In this document: positions 18,216 through 25,249 of the stretch, piece by piece
Layout of the letters: every line of letters begins with the position of its first letter
Position numbering within the stretch: the stretch's first letter is position 1
Source: a virus
Length of the DNA: 64,000 nucleotides
Direction: 5' to 3' (one strand)
Virus record (IMG/VR): IMGVR_UViG_3300032315_000202
Location: 1 to 64,000 of that record
Program-made: the position numbers and the translations under genes
Notes under the pieces: generated by a model
Database searches by the model: none
The model's input: the letters and a program-made list of their open reading frames with translations, nothing else
What the model was told of the DNA's origin: nothing

Positions 18216-18244
18216 AATATAACACAAGAAGTGTGTGTTGTCAA
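18216..18244 (-). promoter_or_regulatory. Early sigma70-like promoter (dNMP kinase)
   Basis: TTGACA (18244-18239), 17-nt spacer, TATATT (18221-18216), then 6 nt to the ATG at 18209. Predicted leaderless mRNA. Confidence 0.75.
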
Positions 18245-18251
18245 GCCTTAA

Positions 18252-19037
18252 TTAGCCTTGAACCCAAGTCAGAGGCTGCGAGCCATCTACGTAGTTCTTG
18301 AGTTCCAGTAGTAACTGTTCTTGAAGTGCCTTAGATTCAGCTTTCATTGCAGTACCGTTCAATGTAGTGCCGCCGCCTGGACCGGCTATGGTTCCAAACT
18401 TTTCACGAGCTTCGCCGATGATGCCCTTTAGAATAGCGATGATAAAGTCAGCGATCCATACCCCGGCGTAAGGGTCTTGCAGCAAGATTGCTTCCGGTCG
18501 CTGAATATCAGCCCAGATCAGAATACGCTCACCTGTTCCTTTAAAGTCACGGACGACACGTAGAACCTTAGTGACTGGGTCAAACGTATAAGTGACGTAG
18601 CCACCGAACATACGAGCAGCCAGTTCAACGTAACCGGCATAAAAGTCGTATGTTGCCATACCACCTGTGTAGTTATAGTTCAACAGATAGGTGTTGAGAA
18701 TAGCACTTGAGAATGGGTCGAATGATGATGATGAAGGGCCCGTCTCAAGTCCCACTGTGCGTCTGAACAACGCACGAACGTTGATGAAGTCCGAAGGAAG
18801 TGTGTATGTATCTACGTTCTTAACGACAGTCAACAGTGTGTATGACTCTTGCGTGGCGTTCTGCGCTCTCTGTCGATAGATTTTGATAGCGTAGTTGTAC
18901 GCAGCCTCATAGTGTTGAGGGTCAAGTTCTAGATCAATGATATCGCCGCCCATACGCAAACGGACGTTCTCAAACAGAGCCTGCTTGAGTTCTTCTAGGT
19001 TAAGACTGGTAGGCGTTGATAGAATATCTGCGGTCAT
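18252..19037 (-). CDS. gp13: Neck protein (gp13-like)
   Basis: Head-tail connector protein that together with gp14 closes the packaged head. The N-terminal helix pattern LEELKQALFENVRLRMGG followed by IIDLELDPQHYEAAYNYAIKIYRQR matches the gp13 adaptor start (acidic residues before a helical bundle). Next come VDTYTLPSDFINVRALFRR and Trp/Tyr-rich sheets. 261 residues against 309 in T4. Its partner gp14 is on the other strand at 21363. Ribosome site AAGGAAA and late box at 19058-19065 support the ATG at 19037. Confidence 0.7.
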   Translation of the reverse strand: MTADILSTPTSLNLEELKQALFENVRLRMGGDIIDLELDPQHYEAAYNYAIKIYRQRAQNATQESYTLLTVVKNVDTYTLPSDFINVRALFRRTVGLETGPSSSSFDPFSSAILNTYLLNYNYTGGMATYDFYAGYVELAARMFGGYVTYTFDPVTKVLRVVRDFKGTGERILIWADIQRPEAILLQDPYAGVWIADFIIAILKGIIGEAREKFGTIAGPGGGTTLNGTAMKAESKALQEQLLLELKNYVDGSQPLTWVQG

Positions 19038-19057
19038 GTGCGTTTCCTTGCTATATC

Positions 19058-19065
19058 TATTTAGT
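19058..19065 (-). promoter_or_regulatory. Late promoter box ACTAAATA (gp13)
   Basis: Minus-strand box 20 nt before the gp13 ATG; leader contains AAGGAAA. Confidence 0.65.
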
Positions 19066-19088
19066 CAGGAAACACTTGACCTCAATAG

Positions 19089-19502
19089 TTAAAGATCGCC
19101 ATCCTTGCGGTTCTCACTATAGTGAGCATCAAACTTACCGCCAGGATATCGGTCTTGTAGCTTATGCACGTTTTCTGCAAGCACTTCGTTAGGATCAAGC
19201 CCAAGTGCGTTACAAGCATTAACCCAGTACCAAGCAATGTCACCGAGTTCACGCTTCATATGGAAGATGTTGTCTTCGTTAAGCGGTTTGCCTTGGAACA
19301 ATACCTTCTTCACGATTTCCTGAAACTCGCCACCTTCACTACCGAGTCCGGTGCTTGCAGTCATAAGCAATGCAAGATTGACATTGGTGCTAGCGTCAAG
19401 CTCTTGTAGACGCTCGATAAGTGCAGAAAGGTCCTTGCTTGGTCCAGAGCATACAGTAAGAACGAAGTCTGCGTATTTGTTTAGATCAATTTGGTTTGTC
19501 AT
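19089..19502 (-). CDS. mazG: MazG-like nucleotide pyrophosphohydrolase
   Basis: All-alpha NTP pyrophosphohydrolase of 137 residues. The metal-binding signature is visible: SEGGEFQEIVKKVLF (E-x-x-E) followed by HMKRELGDIAWYW (E-x-x-D), as in MazG/MazG-like enzymes, then LAENVHKLQDRYPGG. It may hydrolyse non-canonical nucleotides or (p)ppGpp-related substrates; in marine phages MazG is commonly carried but its substrate is debated. AAAGGAAC precedes the ATG; 11 nt after the stop of the upstream gene, so it is in an operon with it. Confidence 0.88.
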   Translation of the reverse strand: MTNQIDLNKYADFVLTVCSGPSKDLSALIERLQELDASTNVNLALLMTASTGLGSEGGEFQEIVKKVLFQGKPLNEDNIFHMKRELGDIAWYWVNACNALGLDPNEVLAENVHKLQDRYPGGKFDAHYSENRKDGDL

Positions 19503-19513
19503 ATAGGTTCCTT

Positions 19514-20764
19514 TTAAAATGCCTTGAGAATGATGAGGTCAGCGTTGAAGCGTCCGTTCGGCACAGCTTCAACAGCCTTGATCTCCTTGAAATACTTACG
19601 TGCAGCGGGCCTGCTGCCGGTGAGAGCCTTGATTTGTTCAACGGGCTTACGCAGCGTCTTAATGCTGCTCTCGCGTGTGTCAAATCCAAGAAGTGTGTTA
19701 CCCTTAACGATCAGGCAGTTGCTGTACTGATCTGCAACGTAATGGTGCATCTTGCGCTTACGAGTGTCGTAGACCCAAGCTTCCTGCGCATTGTGCAGCT
19801 TCTCGGGGGACAGTCCCACAAGATCCAGTTTGAGAACTTCATCCTTGAAGGACCGAAGATGCTTCAACTTAGAAACGACCTTAGCAACCGGAACTGCTTT
19901 GCGAACACGCGGGGCGCGAGTTGCTTGCTTGATCGCAACGTATGCAGTCAAGTTTTCAATGATCTGATCGGCAAACTTAATCATGCTATTAAGCTGGGTG
20001 CGAGTGTACTTCGCGTATCCCTCGCTCAATTGAGGGCACTTACCTTCTTTAGCTTCCTCATATTCAGCCTTGAGAGCTTCCCAGTGCTTGACGTAACTGT
20101 TGAGGTGTTGAGGGAGAACTTTCTGCTCGCTCAGAAAACCCATCACCGCGTCCTTAGTTGCATACTCCTTAGGATAGCCTGCAATCATGAAGTCGTCGGC
20201 GATACCTTCAATCTCCCCGAAAGCGTCACTAGCCCGTTCACGCATCCGCTCTTGGATGTTCTGACGGAACACGGGCTTCGCAATCTTATCAGCTTCTACT
20301 TTATTTTCTTCTTCGACGATTTTAGCACCGTCTGAGATCGCTGCCGCGACACGGTCCTTGATGAACGTAGTCATAGGATTCAGAACGGGACCTGTGCCCG
20401 AAAGTGCTTCCCAATAGTCCGCTTCTGCCTGATTGTGATCGGGGCAACCAGTGTGCAACAGCTTGCAAGTGATAGCATGCCAGACATTGAGAGAATGAAG
20501 ACCCTTCGAGGCTTTAGCGTTGCGAATGTCTTGAGCGGAGTAGTTGTTGTCCTTCATCCACTTCCAAATCTCAGGGAGCAGATCGGCTTCCTGAAAATTC
20601 TCATAGTAAAAATACTTTGCGTTGGTCTTGAACTTGTTGAACTGCTGGCCAGTCATTTTCTCCCAGCCAGTGAAGTCAGGACCAGTCATCTTCCGCCCGC
20701 GACGAATCGGGGCAGCACGAGCGACTTTCTTTTTGGTATTAACAAGAGAGGGACGACGAGCCAT
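19514..20764 (-). CDS. Conserved early protein of unknown function (416 aa)
   Basis: Not recognised. A basic N-terminus (residues 1-25, Arg/Lys-rich) is followed by aromatic segments (KYFYYENF, EIWKWMKDNN) and a His/Cys patch (HAITCKLLHTGCPDHNQ). Then come a long charged helical region and a second basic segment (ATRAPRVRKAVPVAKVV). The C-terminal part has YDTRKRKMHHYVADQYSNCLIVKGNTL, which looks like a small beta-barrel or SH3-like fold. Nucleic-acid binding is plausible from charge but unproven. The promoter at 20796-20824 (TTGACT-N17-TATATT) indicates early expression, and MazG follows in the same transcript. Confidence 0.75.
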   Translation of the reverse strand: MARRPSLVNTKKKVARAAPIRRGRKMTGPDFTGWEKMTGQQFNKFKTNAKYFYYENFQEADLLPEIWKWMKDNNYSAQDIRNAKASKGLHSLNVWHAITCKLLHTGCPDHNQAEADYWEALSGTGPVLNPMTTFIKDRVAAAISDGAKIVEEENKVEADKIAKPVFRQNIQERMRERASDAFGEIEGIADDFMIAGYPKEYATKDAVMGFLSEQKVLPQHLNSYVKHWEALKAEYEEAKEGKCPQLSEGYAKYTRTQLNSMIKFADQIIENLTAYVAIKQATRAPRVRKAVPVAKVVSKLKHLRSFKDEVLKLDLVGLSPEKLHNAQEAWVYDTRKRKMHHYVADQYSNCLIVKGNTLLGFDTRESSIKTLRKPVEQIKALTGSRPAARKYFKEIKAVEAVPNGRFNADLIILKAF

Positions 20765-20795
20765 ATGAGTCTCCTAAATTTCAGATTACTTATAT

Positions 20796-20824
20796 AATAT
20801 ACAAAAAGGCCCGACAAAAGTCAA
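20796..20824 (-). promoter_or_regulatory. Early promoter embedded in a hairpin
   Basis: TTGACT (20824-20819), 17-nt spacer, TATATT (20801-20796). The -35 and spacer overlap the hairpin at 20803-20831. GGAG lies before the ATG at 20764. Confidence 0.7.
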
Positions 20825-20831
20825 GCCTTTT
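20803..20831 (-). terminator. Hairpin/terminator overlapping the next promoter
   Basis: Minus strand AAAAGGC-TT-GAC-TTTT-GTC-GG-GCCTTTTT: GGC/GCC and GAC/GTC stems with A-rich left and T-rich right flanks. It could end transcripts of the small upstream gene. Confidence 0.55.
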
Positions 20832-20853
20832 ATTTCCTATTGAAAACAACAAA

Positions 20854-20973
20854 TTATACTGAGACGAGAATTTTGCGGCAGGAAAGCTTTTGCTCCTGCT
20901 TCTTTTTATCAGGCATGACCCTAGGCTTGTTGAACTTGAACATGTTCTTGTGAACGTGATTACGAGTTTTCAT
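20854..20973 (-). CDS. Small basic protein (39 aa)
   Basis: Small gene starting MKTRNHVHKNMFKFNKPRV, rich in Lys, Arg and His. The pattern MKTRN-x-V-x-K-x-x-x-K-F-N resembles a family of very small basic proteins found in many phages (a DUF7230-type protein, from memory). Strong signals support it: a perfect TATAAATA late box at 20993-21000, AGGAG 8 nt before the ATG, and a hairpin after the stop. Function unknown; its charge suggests RNA or DNA contact. Confidence 0.8.
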   Translation of the reverse strand: MKTRNHVHKNMFKFNKPRVMPDKKKQEQKLSCRKILVSV

Positions 20974-20992
20974 TGCCTTGCTCCTCATCATG

Positions 20993-21000
20993 TATTTATA
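20993..21000 (-). promoter_or_regulatory. Late promoter box TATAAATA (perfect T4 consensus)
   Basis: The only exact TATAAATA I noted in the window; 19 nt before the ATG at 20973. Confidence 0.75.
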
Positions 21001-21022
21001 ATAGCATGACTCTTATCCAAAG

Positions 21023-21301
21023 TCAACCAAATTTCACCGGCTCTAGTGAAAGAATACAATAATCTCGGTCAAGTGCCGCAGACGAGAATGCACATGGCGT
21101 ATCACGAGACGTAATGTAGGTAATCTTCATACACATCTCGTCCCCGGTGTACTTGCCTGCGAACGGGTCGTATTCCTGTAGTGTGAGAATATCGCCAACC
21201 TTATACTGGCGATCCTTGAGGTCTCGCATATCGTGCTTTTTCTCCCCGCGCTTGAACGCTTGAAAGAAAGGAATCCAACTTTTTACATTATGTTCAGTCA
21301 T
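21023..21301 (-). CDS. DUF3850-type ASCH/PUA-like protein (92 aa)
   Basis: The layout H-N-V-K-x-W-I-P-F-F-x-A-x-K-x-G-x-K-K, then RDLKDRQYKVGDILTLQEYDP, GKYTGDE and MKITYIT is characteristic of DUF3850, a small PUA/ASCH-like beta-barrel family thought to bind RNA or modified nucleotides. The function in phages is unknown. A strong sigma70-like promoter (21309-21337) lies immediately upstream, so it is an early gene. It is divergent from the late gp14 gene, with only 61 bp between the two starts. Confidence 0.8.
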   Translation of the reverse strand: MTEHNVKSWIPFFQAFKRGEKKHDMRDLKDRQYKVGDILTLQEYDPFAGKYTGDEMCMKITYITSRDTPCAFSSAALDRDYCILSLEPVKFG

Positions 21302-21308
21302 ACTTTAA

Positions 21309-21337
21309 CTAATAACACCGTCCGTTGAGAGTGTCAA
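21309..21337 (-). promoter_or_regulatory. Early sigma70-like promoter (DUF3850 gene)
   Basis: TTGACA (21337-21332), 17-nt spacer, TATTAG (21314-21309), then 7 nt to the ATG at 21301; predicted leaderless. Confidence 0.75.
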
Positions 21338-21349
21338 CCTATTTCGTAC

Positions 21350-21357
21350 GATAAATA
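21350..21357 (+). promoter_or_regulatory. Late promoter box GATAAATA, 5 nt before ATG (gp14)
   Basis: Plus strand; 21358-21362 separate the box from the gp14 ATG. No ribosome site. Forms a compact divergent region with the early promoter at 21309-21337. Confidence 0.75.
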
Positions 21358-21362
21358 AAGAT

Positions 21363-23120
21363 ATGCCACGTTTGTCACTTTATCGTCCGAATAAACAGAA
21401 CGATTATCGCTTCTTTGATAGAACGATATCAGAACAATTCACTGTGGGCGGAACTGACTTGTATATTCACAAATATGCGGGTGTAACTAATCAGGGACCG
21501 TCGATTGACCCTACTCAACCACAGTATCTAGAACCCAATCCTACACAAATTCAAGACTTGCTGTTTTTAGAAAACAGAGATAGAAAGTATGATACTAACA
21601 TCTATCGTTTGAGAGGGCATTATAACGTTCAGAATTTAGACTTCGATCTAAGTCAATTTGGGTTGTTCCTAAATAACGATATCATCTTTGTTACTGTACA
21701 CTACAATGATATGATTGACATCATTGGTAGAAAGTTAATGGTGGGTGACGTTCTCGAACTTCCTCATAGGATTGACTACAATCCATTAGATGAGACTATT
21801 CCAATAGCATTAAAGCATTTCATGCAAATCACAGATGCTAACTACGCGAGTGAAGGTTTTTCTCAAACCTGGTACCCGCATCTGTGGCGTATCAAGTGCG
21901 AACCTCTCGTCAACAGCGAAGAATTTGCAGATATTCTTAATGCTCCTACTAACCAGGACAACTATCTTGGTGATTTTGATCCTGCTAAGACTTATCCTCC
22001 TGGCTACACAGTCACTTATGGTGGTAAAATTTACAAGTCAATCATCGAGGTTCCTCCTGGAATCACTCCACCAGACGCAACTTACTGGCAGGTAGAGGCG
22101 AACAGTAGTATTGCAGATATTCTTTCTACATACAACAAGAATATTGAGATCAACAATGCTGCTCTACGTGAAGCACAGCGGTTAGTTCCTCTTTCGGGAT
22201 ACGACACTAGTAAGCTGTATATTGTTCCTACATATGGTACATTTCAATCTAACGGTGTTCCGTCTGGTAAGTTGAATCAACCTGCCCCGCCGATAGGCAT
22301 CAACACACAACCCGGAACTACTCCCGGTCCTCCTGCAGTTGGTACGGTTATGATGATTAAAAATCCTCGTTACAGAAATACTGCTTCCGGAATCAAAATC
22401 AAGAAGTCAGTTCTTGAAAGCATCTGGGACATGACTGCCGATTCTATCGGCTTCAATGACAAGATTGATAAGTTTGTCCAAGCTCAGCTTTCAGTCATTG
22501 AGCAAGCACCTCAAAAAACAGACGGTGGTTCAGGTTCAGTAGAAACAGACAAGATTCTAAACGTACAATCATTTGGCATCGTGACTGGTCCGTACGGGAC
22601 CGCGGATAACACCTATGCAACTGCGGATCAGAATCCAGAAGCTCCTGGCTTCATCGGAGATATCACGATTAACATGGACTATCGTGCTGACTGTATCCCA
22701 GGCTTTCAGTACATTGCTCGTGCAAGTCCACGCTCATTTGGCTACACCACTGGATATATGTCAGGCGACGGTCAACCACCAAACGGCTTCCCGCTAGGAA
22801 CAGCAGGTTTAGAAGAAGGAAGGCTATCAACAACAGGTGCAGGTATCACTTTCCCGGAAAATCCACAAGTAGGTGAATACTTCTTACGTATTGACTATCT
22901 ACCTCAATTATTGTATCGCTGGGACGGCTTGATGTGGATCAGGATCAGTGATAAAGTCAGGACTGATACAGGCTTTGGCATCGAAGACCGCTCGTTGAAA
23001 TCGTTATTTATTAATGATAGCGATCAAATCTATCTAAATAGTGAAGAGAAACTGGTTCCCGAAGCTCAGCCGTTGTCATCGATATTGCAGCCTAAGCCAG
23101 ACGTTCTACCACCGGAGTAA
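21363..23120 (+). CDS. gp14: Neck protein (gp14), enlarged
   Basis: Connector protein completing the head with gp13. The N-terminal 190 residues carry the family signature: DLYIHKYAG, PTQIQDLLFLENRDRKYD, RGHYNVQNLDFDLSQFGLF and GRKLMVGDVLELPH. The protein is 585 residues, more than twice T4 gp14 (256). An insert at about 200-245 (YPPGYTVTYGGKIYKS ... YWQVE) has the Trp/Tyr-Gly spacing of carbohydrate-binding CBM5/12 domains. The C-terminus PENPQVGEYFLRIDYLP with RWDGLMWIRI is a conserved end module. The ATG lies 5 nt after the late box. Confidence 0.88.
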   Translation: MPRLSLYRPNKQNDYRFFDRTISEQFTVGGTDLYIHKYAGVTNQGPSIDPTQPQYLEPNPTQIQDLLFLENRDRKYDTNIYRLRGHYNVQNLDFDLSQFGLFLNNDIIFVTVHYNDMIDIIGRKLMVGDVLELPHRIDYNPLDETIPIALKHFMQITDANYASEGFSQTWYPHLWRIKCEPLVNSEEFADILNAPTNQDNYLGDFDPAKTYPPGYTVTYGGKIYKSIIEVPPGITPPDATYWQVEANSSIADILSTYNKNIEINNAALREAQRLVPLSGYDTSKLYIVPTYGTFQSNGVPSGKLNQPAPPIGINTQPGTTPGPPAVGTVMMIKNPRYRNTASGIKIKKSVLESIWDMTADSIGFNDKIDKFVQAQLSVIEQAPQKTDGGSGSVETDKILNVQSFGIVTGPYGTADNTYATADQNPEAPGFIGDITINMDYRADCIPGFQYIARASPRSFGYTTGYMSGDGQPPNGFPLGTAGLEEGRLSTTGAGITFPENPQVGEYFLRIDYLPQLLYRWDGLMWIRISDKVRTDTGFGIEDRSLKSLFINDSDQIYLNSEEKLVPEAQPLSSILQPKPDVLPPE

Positions 23121-23129
23121 TATCAAACT

Positions 23130-24506
23130 ATGGCCCAATTTTTCTACGACAATCAGGTCCGTCGTTTTCTGATTCAATTTGCCAAGATATTTTCAAACTG
23201 GTATGTCACCAGAGGCAAGGATCCCAACGGTAATGAAATCCTAGTACGTATACCAATCATGTACGGTGATTCAAGCAGACAAGCAGCTACTATCATTGCT
23301 AACAACTCTGCTAGTAATCTTCCATCAGCACCTTTGATCACATATTATATCACCGGGATTGAGTATAATCAGAAATGGACACAGGATCCTACGTTCGTCG
23401 ATAAACTAAACGTTAGACAACGTGCATATAATCAAGATACACAAAGCTATGAGACTACACAAGGACAAGCGTTTACAGTTGAACGCTTGATGCCTGTTCC
23501 TTATACGTTAAGAGTTAATGTAGACTTTTGGACTACTAACTATCAGCAGAAGCTAGAAATCTTCGAACAGCTAGCGACTCTATTCAACCCTGCTCTTGAA
23601 ATACAAAGCACTGATAACTTTATCGACTGGACTTCGTTGTCCGCAGTATTTCAAGACGGCATAACATTCTCAAGCAGAACTATTCCAGTTGGAACTAACA
23701 ACCCGATCGATGTCATGACTTGGAAGTTCTATATGCCTATCTGGATCAGCACTAGTTCTAAGCTCAAGAAGATGGGAGTCATCCAAAAGATCATCGCCTC
23801 TATCTACAAAGGTTCTGCTCTACTGGATGTCCAAGACGATCAGTTGTTGCTTGGCACTAGACAAAAGATTACACCTTATGGTTATAAAGTATTGTTGTTA
23901 GGTAATAGACTACAATTACTTCCTGCCAATGAAGCATTTAACCCATCCAACGACGCATTAGCGTTACCCGATAGTCCTAATACTAACCTATATTGGTCTG
24001 CGCTGCTGAACGTATACGGCGCCATCAAGCCCGGCATCTCTCAGATTTGGCTACAGAATCCATACATGAATGACGACATTGTAGGTACCATTGTTCCTGA
24101 TCCAACGGATGATAGATTCTTGATCTACAATATCGACCAAGACACCCTACCTCAAAACACGCTAGCTCCCGTGAACAGTATCATTAACCCCCAATTAACC
24201 GGGCCCAATGCAGGATTGCCAGGCCCGATGCCAGGAGTACGGTATCTAATTGTAGAAGATATCGGCAGTGCGGGTGCTACCACTGTTTCATGGGGAGGAC
24301 TAGTCGCAAATGCTAATGACATTGTTCAGTTTAACGCCAACACCGGACAGTGGTTTGTATCTTTTGACTCTCAAGCTTCAACTACTGTGCAGTTTGTCAC
24401 TAATTTAACGACTAGTGTGCAGTATCGCTACGTGAATGCCGATGGAATGTGGATGAAGTCATACGAAGGTTGGTATGATCAGGGCGATTATAGTATCGTC
24501 ATCTAA
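23130..24506 (+). CDS. gp15: Tail sheath stabiliser/terminator (gp15)
   Basis: Forms the hexameric ring ending the tail tube and sheath. The start MAQFFYDNQVRRFLIQFAKIFSNW and RIPIMYGDSSRQAA match gp15, as do IEYNQKWTQDPTFVDKL, VPYTLRVNVDFWTTNYQQK and a DVMTWKFYMPIWI strand. 458 residues against 272 in T4; the additional C-terminal 180 residues are beta-rich and probably decorate the neck. Starts 9 nt after gp14, co-transcribed. Confidence 0.9.
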   Translation: MAQFFYDNQVRRFLIQFAKIFSNWYVTRGKDPNGNEILVRIPIMYGDSSRQAATIIANNSASNLPSAPLITYYITGIEYNQKWTQDPTFVDKLNVRQRAYNQDTQSYETTQGQAFTVERLMPVPYTLRVNVDFWTTNYQQKLEIFEQLATLFNPALEIQSTDNFIDWTSLSAVFQDGITFSSRTIPVGTNNPIDVMTWKFYMPIWISTSSKLKKMGVIQKIIASIYKGSALLDVQDDQLLLGTRQKITPYGYKVLLLGNRLQLLPANEAFNPSNDALALPDSPNTNLYWSALLNVYGAIKPGISQIWLQNPYMNDDIVGTIVPDPTDDRFLIYNIDQDTLPQNTLAPVNSIINPQLTGPNAGLPGPMPGVRYLIVEDIGSAGATTVSWGGLVANANDIVQFNANTGQWFVSFDSQASTTVQFVTNLTTSVQYRYVNADGMWMKSYEGWYDQGDYSIVI

Positions 24507-24507
24507 A

Positions 24508-24912
24508 ATGTCTCATCAAGCAGTCGGCGTCTTCTTCTATAGCAAATCTAGTGCTAGATATCTGTATCTACTCAGGTCGGATATGAGAAATCCAACGTGG
24601 AGTATTCCCGGAGGAAAACTTGAGGATAACGAAACATTACTAGATGGGATTCAAAGAGAATGCACTGAAGAAATAGGGTTCTTCGATCCCACTCTAAAAT
24701 TTGTTCCTATTCAAAAATTCGTGAATAATACGTTCGTGTATCATACGTTCTTCTGCGAAGTGGGAGATGAATTCATTCCTAAATTAAACGATGAACATGT
24801 GGGTTATGCTTGGGTAGGAGATGGATTATATCCCAAGCCATTACACCCCGGATTGTTTAGTACTGTCAACATTGACGTTGTTCAAGAAAAGCTAGATATA
24901 TTAACTGGTTAA
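24508..24912 (+). CDS. NUDIX hydrolase
   Basis: A complete Nudix box spans residues 36-58: G36, E42, R50-E51, E54-E55 and G57 follow G-x5-E-x7-R-E-U-x-E-E-x-G-U. The protein (134 residues) hydrolyses a nucleoside diphosphate linked to X; substrate not predictable. The ATG at 24508 follows the gp15 stop by 1 nt, so translation is coupled. An earlier in-frame start inside gp15 is unlikely. It ends 9 bp from the convergent gene at 24921. Confidence 0.9.
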   Translation: MSHQAVGVFFYSKSSARYLYLLRSDMRNPTWSIPGGKLEDNETLLDGIQRECTEEIGFFDPTLKFVPIQKFVNNTFVYHTFFCEVGDEFIPKLNDEHVGYAWVGDGLYPKPLHPGLFSTVNIDVVQEKLDILTG

Positions 24913-24920
24913 TAACCGTA

Positions 24921-25238
24921 TCACATTCCAACTAGTTTTTGTATTGTGTCGAAACCTAATGCGCCTGCTAACACACCTGCACCCATAAGCATCCAGCGCC
25001 ATTTTTCTAGCGCAGAAATCTTCTTATTAACCTCGTCGTGCTGGGCGTTGTTTTCATCCTGAAACCCTTTGATTAGATCATGTGTTTCTTGTATTTGCGT
25101 TTTGATCTCATTGCGAAAGTCCTTCAGGTCAGCCTTTAGATCATCAACTTTTTCATTGATATTTCCATACTGAACCTGAAGGACCGCAATTTCGGTCTCA
25201 GCTTGCTTGAGTTGTTGAACGGAAGAAGTCTGAGCCAT
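24921..25238 (-). CDS. Coiled-coil membrane-anchored protein (XhlA/holin-like)
   Basis: About 105 residues. Residues 5-80 form a heptad-rich coiled coil (VDDLKADLKDFRNEIKTQI, VNKKISALEKWRW). One hydrophobic segment, WMLMGAGVLAGALGF, lies near the C-terminus. This layout resembles XhlA-type haemolysin/holin accessory proteins; a lysis or membrane-tether role is possible but unproven. Two ATGs are available (25244 and 25238). AAGG lies 8 nt before the second, used here. It follows the virion gene at 25250. Confidence 0.6.
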   Translation of the reverse strand: MAQTSSVQQLKQAETEIAVLQVQYGNINEKVDDLKADLKDFRNEIKTQIQETHDLIKGFQDENNAQHDEVNKKISALEKWRWMLMGAGVLAGALGFDTIQKLVGM

Positions 25239-25249
25239 AGTCATCTACC

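Noticed and set aside
19496-20335. 279-codon plus-strand frame opposite the 416-aa gene
   Set aside because: No promoter or ribosome site on the plus strand; the minus strand has a promoter, ribosome site and coupled neighbour.
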